DNA of 64,000 bases from Streptomyces sp. WAC 01529 (GTDB lineage: Bacteria > Actinomycetota > Actinomycetes > Streptomycetales > Streptomycetaceae): positions 1,995,001 to 2,059,000 of the forward strand of contig NZ_CP029617.1 of assembly GCF_003945545.1 (NCBI RefSeq), given 5' to 3'. Both the position numbers and the translations under genes were made by a program. The notes beneath the pieces were generated by a model. It did not search any database and was not told the origin of the DNA. It saw only the letters and a list, made by a program, of their open reading frames with translations. Shown piece after piece: positions 54,280 to 63,103 of this stretch (its first letter is position 1; every line of letters begins with the position of its first letter).

Positions 54280-55797
54280 TCATCCCTGGGTTTGCTGGAT
54301 AGCTTCGCGAAGTACCTGGCGGTCGTCGAAGGGACGCACCACCCCGGCGATGTCCTGTCCCTGCTCGTGGCCCTTGCCCGCGACCAGGACGGTGTCGCCC
54401 GGCTCGGCGCGGGCGACGGCCGCGGCGATGGCGGCGGCGCGGTCCTCGAAGACGGCGACCTCGCCGCGCTCGTGGATCGGCACCTCCGCGGCGCCCGCGA
54501 GCATCGTGGCGAGGATCGCGAGGGGGTCCTCGCCGCGGGGGTTGTCGGAGGTCAGTACGGCGGTGTCGGCGAGGCGGGCCGCGGCCGCGCCCATCGGCAT
54601 CCGCTTGGTCTTGTCGCGGTCGCCGCCGCAGCCGAGCACGATGTGCAGCTTGCCCTCGGTGACCTTGCGCAGCGCGCGCAGGACCGATTCGACGGCGTCC
54701 GTCTTGTGGGCGTAGTCGACGACCGCGAGGTAGGGCTGGCCCGCGTCGACACGCTCCAGGCGGCCCGGGACGCCGGGCACCGCGGCGATGCCGTCGGCGG
54801 CCTGCTGCGGGTCGATCCCCGCGGCGGCCAGCGAGACGATCGCGGCGAGGGTGTTGGCGACGTTGAACGGCCCGGCGAGCGGCGACTTGGCGGTGACGCG
54901 CTCGCCCTTGGGGCCGACGGCGACGAACGTCGAGTCGAGCGGCCCGACCTCGACGTCCTCGGCGCGCCAGTCGGCGTCCGGGTGCCCCTCGGCGGAGAAG
55001 GTGATGACGGGCACCTCGGACTCGGTGATGAGCCGACGCCCGTACTCGTCGTCGAAGTTGACCACGCCGAGCCGCGAGCGCCGCTTGGTGAACAGCTGCG
55101 CCTTGGCCTGGAAGTAGTCCTCCATGTCGGAGTGGAACTCCATGTGCTCCGGGCTGAGGTTGTTGAAGACGGCGACGTCGAAGACGCAGCCGTCCACCCG
55201 CCCGAGCACCAGGGCGTGGCTGGAGACCTCCATGGCGACCGCCTCGACGCCGCGCTCGCGCATCACCGCGAAGAGCGCCTGGAGGTCGGTGGCTTCCGGG
55301 GTCGTCCGCTCCGACTTGATGCGGGTCTCGCCGATGCGCATCTCGACCGTGCCGATGAGGCCGGTCGCGCGCAGGCCCTTGAGGCCGCCCTCGACGAGAT
55401 ACGCGGTCGTGGTCTTGCCGGACGTGCCGGTGATGCCGATCTGCAGGAGGTCGCGGCCGGGGTGGCCGTAGACCGTCGCCGCCAGCTCGCCCATCCGCGC
55501 GCGCGGGCTCTCGACGACCAGGACCGGGAGGCCGGTCGCGGCCGCGCGCCCGGCGCCGGTCGGGTCGGTGAGGATCGCCGCGGCGCCGAGGTCGGCGGCC
55601 TGCGCGACGAAGTCGGCACCGTGCATCCGGGCTCCGGGCAGTGCTGCGTAGATGTCGCCGGGGCGGACCGCGCGGGAGTCGTGCGTGATGCCCGTGATCT
55701 CCGCCTCGCCTTCGACGGCGACGCCCAGCTGGCCCGCGAGCTCCGTCAGTGAGGCCGCGAAGACCTGGTCCGGCCGCGGCGGTCCCGGATATGTCAC
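54280..55797 (-). CDS. murE: UDP-MurNAc-dipeptide:diaminopimelate ligase
   Basis: 505 residues from GTG at 55797 (VTYPGPPRPDQ), supported by AAGGG about eight bases upstream; an in-frame GTG at 55932 would add 45 residues and close the 154-base gap to ftsI. MurE adds the third residue of the stem peptide. Motifs: THDSRAVRPGDIYAALPG, P-loop TGTSGKTTTAYLVEGG, LSPEHMEFHSDMEDY, and SDNPRGEDP: the DNPR motif is the mark of diaminopimelate-adding enzymes, matching the LL-diaminopimelate wall of Streptomyces. Confidence 0.94.
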   Translation of the reverse strand: MTYPGPPRPDQVFAASLTELAGQLGVAVEGEAEITGITHDSRAVRPGDIYAALPGARMHGADFVAQAADLGAAAILTDPTGAGRAAATGLPVLVVESPRARMGELAATVYGHPGRDLLQIGITGTSGKTTTAYLVEGGLKGLRATGLIGTVEMRIGETRIKSERTTPEATDLQALFAVMRERGVEAVAMEVSSHALVLGRVDGCVFDVAVFNNLSPEHMEFHSDMEDYFQAKAQLFTKRRSRLGVVNFDDEYGRRLITESEVPVITFSAEGHPDADWRAEDVEVGPLDSTFVAVGPKGERVTAKSPLAGPFNVANTLAAIVSLAAAGIDPQQAADGIAAVPGVPGRLERVDAGQPYLAVVDYAHKTDAVESVLRALRKVTEGKLHIVLGCGGDRDKTKRMPMGAAAARLADTAVLTSDNPRGEDPLAILATMLAGAAEVPIHERGEVAVFEDRAAAIAAAVARAEPGDTVLVAGKGHEQGQDIAGVVRPFDDRQVLREAIQQTQG

Positions 55798-55951
55798 GGG
55801 AGCGCCCTTCTGGGTGGTTTGGGACTGATCAGCGTGTGGCACGGCGGTGAGCGTACCGGGCTGACCCCTCTCGGAGCGAAGTGAGGGGCGTGGCGAGGGG
55901 TGGTTCCCGGGGTCCGGGGTGATCGTTGTCACGGGCGGTTCCTGGTCGGTC

Positions 55952-57904
55952 TCAGGGCTCGAAGGTGACGGGGAGGCGTGCCGGACCGCTTCCCGTGGGC
56001 GGGACTTGGAGGGTCTTCAGGGCGAACTCCATGACTTCCTTGTAGATGGGCCCGCAGATCTGGCCGCCGAAGTAGCTGCCCTTGGTGGCGTTCTGGATCG
56101 CGCAGTAGACCGTGACGCGCGGCTTGTCGGCGGGGGCGAAGCCGGCGAAGGACGAGGTGTAGCCCTTGTAGCGGCCGGTCGCCGGATCGACCCGGTTGGC
56201 CGTACCGGTCTTGCCGGCGACGCGGTAGCCGGGGATGCGGGCCTTGGTGCCCGTGCCCTCCTCGTCGTCGACCACGGATTCGAGCATCTGCGAGACCGTC
56301 TTGGCCGTCTTCTCGCTCACCACGCGGGTCTTCTTGGGCTTCGGCGCGGGCGTGAAGCGGCCGTCGGGGCCCTTCGTGCCGCGCACCAGCGTGGGCTCGA
56401 CGCGTACGCCGCCGTTGGCGATCGTCGAGTAGACCGAGGTGGCCTGCATGGCGTTGATGGAGACGCCCTGCCCGAAGGGGATGGTGAACTGCTGCGAGGT
56501 GGACCACTTGGCGGCGGGCGCGAGGATGCCGGAGGTCTCGCCGGGGAAGCCGAGCCCGGTCTCCTTGCCGAGGCCGAACTTGCGCAGGTAGGAGTAGAGG
56601 ACCTTGTTGGCCTCCTGCTGCGTCTTGCCCAGCTGCCCGGTGGCGAGGATCGTGCCGATGTTCGAGGACTTGGCGAGGACGCCGTTGAGCGTCAGGTGCC
56701 AGGTGGGGTGGTCGATGTCGTCCTGGAAGAGGCGGTCGCCGCGGTGCAGGCGATTGGGGACCGTGACGTGCGTGCCGGGGGTGGCCACGTTCTCCTCGAG
56801 GACCGCCGCCATCGACATGACCTTGGCGGTGGAGCCGGGCTCGAAGGCGTCCTGGAGCGCGGCGTTGCCGAGCGCCGCGCCGTTGGCCTTCGAGAGGTCG
56901 TTCGGGTCAAAGCCGGGGGCGTTGGCCATCGCGAGGACCTCGCCGGTCCTGCTGTCCTGCACTATCACGTAGCCGCGGTCGGCCTTGGACTTCTCGACCT
57001 GCTCGGTGATGGCGTTCTGCGCGGCCCACTGGATGTCGCGGTCGATGGTGAGTTCGACGTCGGAGCCGGGCACGGCGGGCGTCTCCGTGGAGCCCGCGGT
57101 CGGCACCTGGCGGCCGCCGGACTGGGCGTAGCGGATCTTGCCGTCCTCGCCCGCCAGCTGCTTGTCGAGCTGCCGTTCGAGACCGCCGCCGCCCTCGCCG
57201 TCGGCGTTGACCCAGCCCAGTATCCCGGCGGCCAGGTCGTGGTTCGGGTAGACCCGCTTGCTGCTCGGGTCCGCGAGGACACCGGCCAGGACGTTCGGGG
57301 AGCCGGGGTCGATGCCCGCCTTCTCGGCGAGCGCGCCGCGCAGGTCCTTGATCTGCTTCCACACCTGGGGGGTCTGGCGGCGCGCGAGCAGGACGTAACG
57401 CGTGTTCGACTTCTTGAGCTTTCGGGTCAGCTCGGAGACGTCCTTGTCGAGGATGGGCGCCAAGAGCGCCGCCGCCTGCTCGGGGGCGTCCTTGGTCTTC
57501 ATCTCCTTGGGCGTGAAGAGCGTGGGGTCGGCCGTGATGTCGTACGCGTCCACGCTGGCGGCAAGCTCGACGCCGCCGCGGTCGGTGATGCGCCCGCGCT
57601 CAGCCGCCAGGGTGTGCGTGAAGTAGCGGTTCTTCTCGGCCTTGGCGGCGTACACATCGGCGTCCACTGCCTGCACCTGGAGCAGCCGCACGACGAAGGC
57701 CAGCATCACCAGCGTCAGGCCCAGGCTGACCATGCGAAGGCGCGGGCGGGGGCTGCCCAGGCGGATGGTGCGGGGCTTGGCCTTCGGGGCGGGGCGGCGG
57801 GCGGCGGGGCGGCGCCCCGGGGGTGCCGGGCGGCGGGGCGCGGCGGAGCGCGCGGGCCTCGCGGGCCTTGGCACCCGGCGCCGCGGGGGTTCCCTGTCGG
57901 ACAC
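55952..57904 (-). CDS. ftsI: Septal transpeptidase FtsI (class B PBP3)
   Basis: 650 residues from GTG at 57904. A long basic Pro/Arg tail (1-55) and one membrane segment (about 57-76) precede a pedestal domain and the transpeptidase domain. Penicillin-binding motifs: Ser358 in EPGSTAKVMSM (SxxK), SSN at 413-415 in LAKSSNIGT, and KTGTAN from Lys565. It crosslinks septal peptidoglycan with FtsW. Located six bases after ftsL. Confidence 0.96.
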   Translation of the reverse strand: MSDREPPRRRVPRPARPARSAAPRRPAPPGRRPAARRPAPKAKPRTIRLGSPRPRLRMVSLGLTLVMLAFVVRLLQVQAVDADVYAAKAEKNRYFTHTLAAERGRITDRGGVELAASVDAYDITADPTLFTPKEMKTKDAPEQAAALLAPILDKDVSELTRKLKKSNTRYVLLARRQTPQVWKQIKDLRGALAEKAGIDPGSPNVLAGVLADPSSKRVYPNHDLAAGILGWVNADGEGGGGLERQLDKQLAGEDGKIRYAQSGGRQVPTAGSTETPAVPGSDVELTIDRDIQWAAQNAITEQVEKSKADRGYVIVQDSRTGEVLAMANAPGFDPNDLSKANGAALGNAALQDAFEPGSTAKVMSMAAVLEENVATPGTHVTVPNRLHRGDRLFQDDIDHPTWHLTLNGVLAKSSNIGTILATGQLGKTQQEANKVLYSYLRKFGLGKETGLGFPGETSGILAPAAKWSTSQQFTIPFGQGVSINAMQATSVYSTIANGGVRVEPTLVRGTKGPDGRFTPAPKPKKTRVVSEKTAKTVSQMLESVVDDEEGTGTKARIPGYRVAGKTGTANRVDPATGRYKGYTSSFAGFAPADKPRVTVYCAIQNATKGSYFGGQICGPIYKEVMEFALKTLQVPPTGSGPARLPVTFEP

Positions 57905-57910
57905 TTAACG

Positions 57911-58453
57911 TCACCTGCCGGAGGTCGTCGTTTGGCCGGGGTTCGTGGGCCGGGGAGCCGCGGTCGGCGCGGTGGTGGGCGCCGGGGCGGAGGCCTGGGC
58001 CGGGGGCGAGGGCGGGATCGAGACGGAGGCGGCGGGGGACGCCACCTCCTGGGGGCGCGGCTCGGACTGGCGCAGCGCCGCGGGCCGGTCGGCGGCGGCG
58101 CCGGGCACGCCGCGCACGGTCCCGTCAGGGTTCAGGAAGGCGGGGTCGCCGCCGGGGACCATGCCGAGTTCGTCGGCGCGGCGCTGGAGGGCGTCGGGGG
58201 CCGCGTAGCCGTCGACGTCGCGCTGGAGCTGCTGCTCCTCCTCGGTGAGGTCCTTCGTCTCCCTCTTGAGTTCGCTCACCTGGAACGAGCCTTCGTTGAG
58301 CGAGGAGTTCAGGATGAGCAGCGTGATCAGGCCGCCGCCGAGGAGCAGGACGACGAGGAGGACGAAGGGCGTGCGCGCGGCCTGGCTGGGGCCCTGGGGC
58401 AGCAGTCGCGCGAGGCGGGCGGCCCTCCCCCGCAGCTCGGGCTTCTTGCTCAT
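57911..58453 (-). CDS. ftsL: FtsL-like septum protein
   Basis: 180 residues from ATG at 58453, with GAGGAGG a few bases upstream. A basic cytosolic part (1-28), one membrane segment (about 29-49), then a coiled-coil (SELKRETKDLTEEEQQLQRD) and DALQRRADELGMVPG, followed by a Pro/Ala/Ser/Thr tail of about 70 residues. Position between rsmH and ftsI and the layout support FtsL, though FtsL sequences diverge widely. Confidence 0.85.
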   Translation of the reverse strand: MSKKPELRGRAARLARLLPQGPSQAARTPFVLLVVLLLGGGLITLLILNSSLNEGSFQVSELKRETKDLTEEEQQLQRDVDGYAAPDALQRRADELGMVPGGDPAFLNPDGTVRGVPGAAADRPAALRQSEPRPQEVASPAASVSIPPSPPAQASAPAPTTAPTAAPRPTNPGQTTTSGR

Positions 58454-58524
58454 GGAGCCTCCTCGCGGACTCGGCTCGGCGGACTTCGGCTCACGGGCCC
58501 TTCGGTGTTCCGGCGGGCCGGGGC

Positions 58525-59484
58525 TCAGCCGACGTCCTCACGGACGCGCTGGGCGCCCCGCAGTCGCGCCGGGGCCGCCCTGCGGTTCTCGGCGACCTCT
58601 TCCTCGGTGGGCAGTTCGGCGCCGCGGGTCAGGAGCTTGAGGCGCGGCTGGTAGCGCTCGGGGACGACGGGCAGGCCGGGGGGCGCCGTGTTCGCGGCGC
58701 CGGCCGCGAACACCTGCTTGACCAGGCGGTCTTCGAGCGAGTGATACGACAGGACGGCGATCCGGCCGCCGACGGCGAGCGCCTTCACGGCCGCCGGGAT
58801 CGCCCGCTCCAGGACGCTCAGTTCGCCGTTGACCTCGATGCGCAGGGCCTGGAAGGTGCGCTTGGCGGGGTTGCCGCCGGTGCGCTTGGCGGCCTGCGGC
58901 AGGGAGTCGCGGATGAGCTCGACCAGCCGCGCGCTGTTGGTGAACGGCTCCTTCTCGCGCTCGCGGACGACGGCGCTCACGATGCGCTTGGCCTGCTTCT
59001 CCTCGCCGTACTGGCGCAGGATCCGCACCAGTTCGCCGGGGGCGTACGTGTTGAGGACCTCGGCCGCGCTGATGCCGGTCGTCTGGTCCATGCGCATGTC
59101 CAGGGGCGCGTCCTGGGCGTACGCGAATCCCCGGTCCGCCTCGTCGAGTTGCATGGAGGAGACGCCGAGGTCGAACAGGACGCCCTGGACGCGCCGGATG
59201 TCCAGGCGGTCGAGCACCTCGGGAAGCTCGTCATAGACGGCGTGCACGAGGGTGGCCCGGTCGCCGTAGGGGGCGAGGCGTTCGCCGGACAGGCGCAGCG
59301 CTTCCTTGTCGCGGTCCAGGGCGATGAGGCGGGCCGCGGGGAAGGTCGCCAGGAGGGCTTCGCTGTGGCCGCCGAGGCCGAGGGTGCAGTCGACGACGAC
59401 GGCGCCGGGCTCGGCGAGGGCGGGGGCCAACATGTCCAGGCACCGCTGGAGCATCACCGGGACGTGTCGGCTGTTGTCGGTCAA
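58525..59484 (-). CDS. rsmH: 16S rRNA (cytosine-1402-N4)-methyltransferase
   Basis: 319 residues from a TTG start at 59484; GAGAGGG lies four bases upstream. RsmH methylates C1402 in the ribosomal decoding centre using SAM. Motifs: [30 protein letters not shown] (SAM site), [29 protein letters not shown], and [18 protein letters not shown] with [12 protein letters not shown]. It heads the division cluster; no mraZ gene precedes it here. Confidence 0.96.
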   Translation of the reverse strand: MTDNSRHVPVMLQRCLDMLAPALAEPGAVVVDCTLGLGGHSEALLATFPAARLIALDRDKEALRLSGERLAPYGDRATLVHAVYDELPEVLDRLDIRRVQGVLFDLGVSSMQLDEADRGFAYAQDAPLDMRMDQTTGISAAEVLNTYAPGELVRILRQYGEEKQAKRIVSAVVREREKEPFTNSARLVELIRDSLPQAAKRTGGNPAKRTFQALRIEVNGELSVLERAIPAAVKALAVGGRIAVLSYHSLEDRLVKQVFAAGAANTAPPGLPVVPERYQPRLKLLTRGAELPTEEEVAENRRAAPARLRGAQRVREDVG

Positions 59485-59701
59485 GGGGCCCTCTCAGGTC
59501 CGGCGCGGCGTCCGTACGCACTGCCGGGTCCCCGCCCGCTCCGTGAAGGGGAATGGGCCTGCCGGCGCCGGGGAAGTGGCGTCAGCCGACCGGGAGCGGG
59601 AGGAGGCCGAGCCGTACGTACGCGCCGCGCACGTGGGGATTCAGGGAATCTCCGGGATGTGCGGTCCAGCGGGGAGCAGGTCACGTCTCCCGCTTCGCGT
59701 C

Positions 59702-59729
59702 ACTTTAGTCCACGGTGTCTCCCGGTCAA
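59702..59729 (-). promoter_or_regulatory. Candidate promoter of the division/cell-wall cluster
   Basis: On the minus strand TTGACC (59724-59729) and TAAAGT (59702-59707) are 16 bases apart, a good housekeeping-sigma match, about 215 bases before the rsmH start. The leader would be about 210 bases long. Confidence 0.5.
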
Positions 59730-59889
59730 TCAACCGGCCTGCGCGTCGCGGGCCGGTCCGAAGAGAGGCATGAATCGGCCGGAGCCACCCGTTCGGCCGC
59801 CGCCCCACACCCCTGTGGAGTACCTCACAACAAGAGTTTTTGGCGATCTTTGTCCCTTCTCACGGCGGGCCATGTCGATCAGTGACCAC
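59730..59889. other. Divergent intergenic region between rsmH and the carbonic anhydrase gene
   Basis: With 59485-59701 this forms a 418-base gap without genes. It has an AT-rich stretch (59826-59856), a CCATGTCGA direct repeat (59869-59878 and 59901-59910), and the rsmH promoter. The leader side (59485-59701) shows no clear hairpin or coding frame. Confidence 0.45.
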
Positions 59890-59902
59890 TAACGTCTGAA
59901 CC
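59890..59902 (+). promoter_or_regulatory. -10 element of a probable leaderless promoter
   Basis: TAACGT (59890-59895) fits TAnnnT and lies exactly seven bases before the ATG at 59903. No ribosome site is visible. Confidence 0.5.
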
Positions 59903-60460
59903 ATGTCGACTTCCGCATCCCCTTCGGGCCACTCCCCCGCAGAGCCGATCGGCGAGTCAGCCGCCGGCCCCGTCATCGAACGTCTGGTCGAGGCGAACGC
60001 GCGGTACGCCGCCGACTTCACCGACCCCGGCATGGACGCCCGTCCCGTGCTCGGCGTCGCCGTCGTCGCCTGCATGGACGCCCGCCTCGACCTGCACGGC
60101 GCGCTCGGCCTGCGGCTGGGCGACTGCCACACCATCCGCAACGCGGGCGGCGTGGTCACCGACGACGTGATCCGCTCCCTGACCATCAGCCAGCGCGCGC
60201 TCGGCACCCGCAGCGTGGTCCTCATCCACCACACCGGCTGCGGCCTGGAGTCCCTCACCGAGGAGTTCCGGCAGGACCTGGAGAAGGAGGTCGGGCAGCG
60301 GCCGACGTGGGCGGTGGAGTCCTTCCGCGATGTCGACCAGGACGTACGCCAGTCGATGCAGCGCGTGCGGACCTCGCCGTTCCTGCTGCACACCGATGAC
60401 ATCCGCGGATTCGTGTTCGACGTGACGACGGGACTGCTGCGGGAGATCGACCCTGCGTGA
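59903..60460 (+). CDS. Beta-class carbonic anhydrase
   Basis: 185 residues from ATG at 59903. Zinc ligands are Cys57 in VACMDARLDL (with the Asp59-Arg61 dyad), His110 and Cys113 in LIHHTGCGL. TIRNAGGVVTDDVIRSL is the typical helix block. It converts CO2 and bicarbonate. The fold is on the short side of the family, as in several actinobacterial members such as Rv1284-type. The first 22 residues are Ser/Pro/Gly-rich and poorly conserved. No neighbouring bicarbonate-using gene is obvious. Confidence 0.93.
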   Translation: MSTSASPSGHSPAEPIGESAAGPVIERLVEANARYAADFTDPGMDARPVLGVAVVACMDARLDLHGALGLRLGDCHTIRNAGGVVTDDVIRSLTISQRALGTRSVVLIHHTGCGLESLTEEFRQDLEKEVGQRPTWAVESFRDVDQDVRQSMQRVRTSPFLLHTDDIRGFVFDVTTGLLREIDPA

Positions 60461-60498
60461 CTGACAAAAGGTCGTAAGACCCGACAAATCGCCGCCAG

Positions 60499-60507
60499 TT
60501 ATCCACA
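60499..60507 (+). promoter_or_regulatory. Single DnaA-box-like nonamer
   Basis: TTATCCACA is an exact match to the classical DnaA box. It lies between the carbonic anhydrase and moxR genes, and no second copy was seen close by. Confidence 0.4.
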
Positions 60508-60649
60508 GGCGAGTGACACGACCCGCCATGCCCAACAACAATGCGGGGGTGGCATCACGCGGACCATCTACGCGTGGTGCCGGTGAATTCGGGGTGGACC
60601 GGGCCGCACACACGAGGGGCGGCCCGGAGAACGGGCCGAGGAGGGCCGG

Positions 60650-61669
60650 GTGACGACCTATGACGATCGAGCGAGCCTCACAGATCTGACCACCACAGCG
60701 GAGCGTGTCCGCAGGTCGGTGGAGGGTGTGATCGAGGGCAAGCCGGAGGTCGTACGGCTTTCGCTGACCGTGCTCCTCGCCGAGGGCCATCTGCTCATCG
60801 AGGATGTGCCGGGCGTGGGCAAGACCATGCTCGCCAAGGCACTGGCGCGGTCCATCGACTGCTCGGTGCGGCGGATCCAGTTCACGCCGGACCTGCTGCC
60901 GTCGGACATCACCGGGGTGTCCATCTTCGACCAGCAGCGCAGGGACTTCGAGTTCAAGCCGGGGGCGATCTTCGCGCAGATCGTGATCGGCGACGAGATC
61001 AACCGCGCCTCTCCGAAGACGCAGTCCGCGCTCCTGGAGTCCATGGAGGAGCGCCAGGTCACCATCGACGGGCAGACGTACGAACTGCCCAGCCCGTTCA
61101 TGGTGGTCGCCACGCAGAACCCCGTGGAGATGGAGGGGACCTATCCCCTGCCCGAGGCGCAGCGCGACCGTTTCATGGCGCGCGTCTCGATCGGCTATCC
61201 GGGCCCGGAGGCCGAGTTGCAGATGCTCGACGTGCACGGTGGCGTCTCGCCCCTGGACGACCTCCAGCCGGTGGCGCACGCGCACGACATCGTGAAGCTC
61301 ATCGACGCGGTCCGCACGGTCCACGTCGCCGAGGCCGTGCGGCGGTACGCGGTCGACCTCGTCGGCGCCACCCGCAACCACCCGGACCTGAGACTCGGGG
61401 CCTCCCCGCGCGCGACGCTGCATCTGCTGCGCGCGGCCAAGGCCTCCGCGGCGCTCAGCGGCCGGGAGTTCGCCCTGCCGGACGATGTGCAGGCCCTGGC
61501 CGTCGCGGTCCTCGCGCACCGCCTGCTGCCCACCGCGCAGGCCCAGCTGAACCGGCGTACGGCCGAGTCGGTGGTCCTCGAGATCCTGCAGCACACCCCG
61601 GTCCCCGCCGCCGCCCAGCCGGGCGGCGGTTTCTTCGCCCAGCAGCCGCCCGGCGCACGGAGGCTGTGA
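60650..61669 (+). CDS. MoxR-family AAA+ ATPase
   Basis: 339 residues from GTG at 60650, with GAGGAGGG five bases upstream. Walker A EDVPGVGKTMLAKAL (Lys58), Walker B IVIGDEINRASPKTQSALLE, sensor FMVVATQNP and the arginine-finger region YPLPEAQRDRFMAR are all present. MoxR ATPases act as chaperones in assembly of metal or membrane complexes, usually with DUF58 and VWA or transglutaminase proteins; the next two genes are such partners. Its TGA overlaps the ATG of the DUF58 gene. A GC hairpin, CGGCCCG/CGGGCCG, lies just before the ribosome site. Confidence 0.94.
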   Translation: MTTYDDRASLTDLTTTAERVRRSVEGVIEGKPEVVRLSLTVLLAEGHLLIEDVPGVGKTMLAKALARSIDCSVRRIQFTPDLLPSDITGVSIFDQQRRDFEFKPGAIFAQIVIGDEINRASPKTQSALLESMEERQVTIDGQTYELPSPFMVVATQNPVEMEGTYPLPEAQRDRFMARVSIGYPGPEAELQMLDVHGGVSPLDDLQPVAHAHDIVKLIDAVRTVHVAEAVRRYAVDLVGATRNHPDLRLGASPRATLHLLRAAKASAALSGREFALPDDVQALAVAVLAHRLLPTAQAQLNRRTAESVVLEILQHTPVPAAAQPGGGFFAQQPPGARRL

Positions 61670-63036
61670 TGACGGCCGGGGGGAGGCCGGCGGGCACCGC
61701 CGAGGACGACAAGGGCGGGGTGCGCACGGCTCTCGCGGGCCTGACCACCCGCGGGCGCTCCTTCCTCGCGGCCGGTGTCGCGGCCGCCATCTGTGCCTAC
61801 GTCCTCGGCCAGAGCGACCTGCTGCGCGTCGGGCTGCTGCTCGCCGTGCTGCCGCTGGTCTGCGCCGCCGTCCTCTTCCGCACCCGCTACCGCGTCGCGG
61901 GCAGCCGGAGGCTCTCCCCCGCGCGCGTGCCGGCCGGTTCGGAGGCCCGCGTCCATCTGCGCATGGACAACGTCTCCCGGCTCCCCACCGGCCTGCTGAT
62001 GCTCCAGGACCGGGTGCCCTACGTCCTCGGGCCCCGGCCCCGCTTCGTCCTCGACCGCGTCGAGGCGGGCGGGCGCCGCGAGGTGTCCTACCGCGTCCGC
62101 TCCGACCTGCGCGGCCGCTATCCGCTCGGGCCGCTGCAACTGCGCCTGGCGGACCCCTTCGGGATGTGCGAACTGACCCGCTCCTTCTCGACGTACGACA
62201 CCCTGACCGTCATCCCGCGCGTGGAGGCACTGCCGCCGGTGCGGCTCACGGGCGAGGCCAAGGGGTACGGCGACGGGCGCAACCGCTCACTGGCGCTCGC
62301 CGGTGAGGACGACGTCATCCCGCGCGGCTACCGCCACGGCGACGACCTGCGCCGGGTGCACTGGCGCTCCACCGCGCGCTACGGCGAGCTGATGGTCCGC
62401 CGCGAGGAGCAGCCGCAGCGGGCCCGCTGCACGGTCCTCCTGGACACCCGGGGCGTCGGCTTCCGGGGCGCGGGACCCGACTCGGCCTTCGAGTGGGCGG
62501 TCTCGGGCGCGGCCTCCACCCTGGTACACATGCTCGAACGGGGCTTCTCGGTGAGGCTGTTGACCGACACGGGCACCTCCGTGCCGGGCGAGGGCTCCGA
62601 CGGCTTCGCGGGCGCGAGCCAGGAGTCGGCGGACGCGGCCGGGCTGATGATGGACACCCTCGCGGTGATCGACCACTCCGAGGAGGCCGGGCTCTCGCGC
62701 GCGTACGACGTCCTGCGCGGGGGCAACGAGGGCCTTCTCGTCGCCTTCCTCGGCGACCTCGACGAGGAGCAGGCGGCGGTGGTCGCCAAGATGCGCCAGC
62801 GCAGCGGCTCCGCGGTCGCCTTCGTCCTGGACGGCGAGGCCTGGGCGCGGGGCCCGGGGGCGGCGCCGTCCGCCGCCGGTGACGCGCGGGTGGAGATGCT
62901 GCGCGCGGCGGGCTGGACGGCCCTCGCCACGCCCGCGGGCGCGAGCCTGACGGAGCTGTGGCGGCAGGCGGACCATGCCCGCGCCAGTGCGGGCCCCGCG
63001 CCCGCCGCGGGGACGACGACCGGGGGCTGGGCATGA
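61669..63036 (+). CDS. DUF58 protein
   Basis: 455 residues from ATG at 61669, overlapping the moxR stop (TGATG); GTG at 61666 is the alternative. Two membrane segments (about 32-50 and 53-70) are followed by a beta-rich region and the DUF58 signature RGYRHGDDLRRVHWRSTARYG and ELMVRREEQ, with a VWA-like C-terminal domain (about 255-400). It is a usual MoxR partner. Its stop is formed at the junction of a 20-base tandem duplication (63015-63053). Confidence 0.9.
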   Translation: MTAGGRPAGTAEDDKGGVRTALAGLTTRGRSFLAAGVAAAICAYVLGQSDLLRVGLLLAVLPLVCAAVLFRTRYRVAGSRRLSPARVPAGSEARVHLRMDNVSRLPTGLLMLQDRVPYVLGPRPRFVLDRVEAGGRREVSYRVRSDLRGRYPLGPLQLRLADPFGMCELTRSFSTYDTLTVIPRVEALPPVRLTGEAKGYGDGRNRSLALAGEDDVIPRGYRHGDDLRRVHWRSTARYGELMVRREEQPQRARCTVLLDTRGVGFRGAGPDSAFEWAVSGAASTLVHMLERGFSVRLLTDTGTSVPGEGSDGFAGASQESADAAGLMMDTLAVIDHSEEAGLSRAYDVLRGGNEGLLVAFLGDLDEEQAAVVAKMRQRSGSAVAFVLDGEAWARGPGAAPSAAGDARVEMLRAAGWTALATPAGASLTELWRQADHARASAGPAPAAGTTTGGWA

Positions 63037-63053
63037 CGACCGGGGCTGGGCAC
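63015..63053. repeat. Tandem duplication at the DUF58 stop codon
   Basis: A 20-base unit (63015-63034, GACGACC then GGGGGCTGGGCAT) is followed at once by a 19-base copy (63035-63053) lacking one G. The TGA stop (63034-63036) spans the junction. Confidence 0.8.
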
Positions 63054-63103
63054 GAGGGCCGGGGGCCGCGCGTGCGGACGCGTACGACAGTGGGGGGACG
63101 GTC

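Noticed and set aside
60499..60507. Replication origin near 60500
   Set aside because: There is a single DnaA box, with no cluster and no dnaA, dnaN or gyrB nearby.
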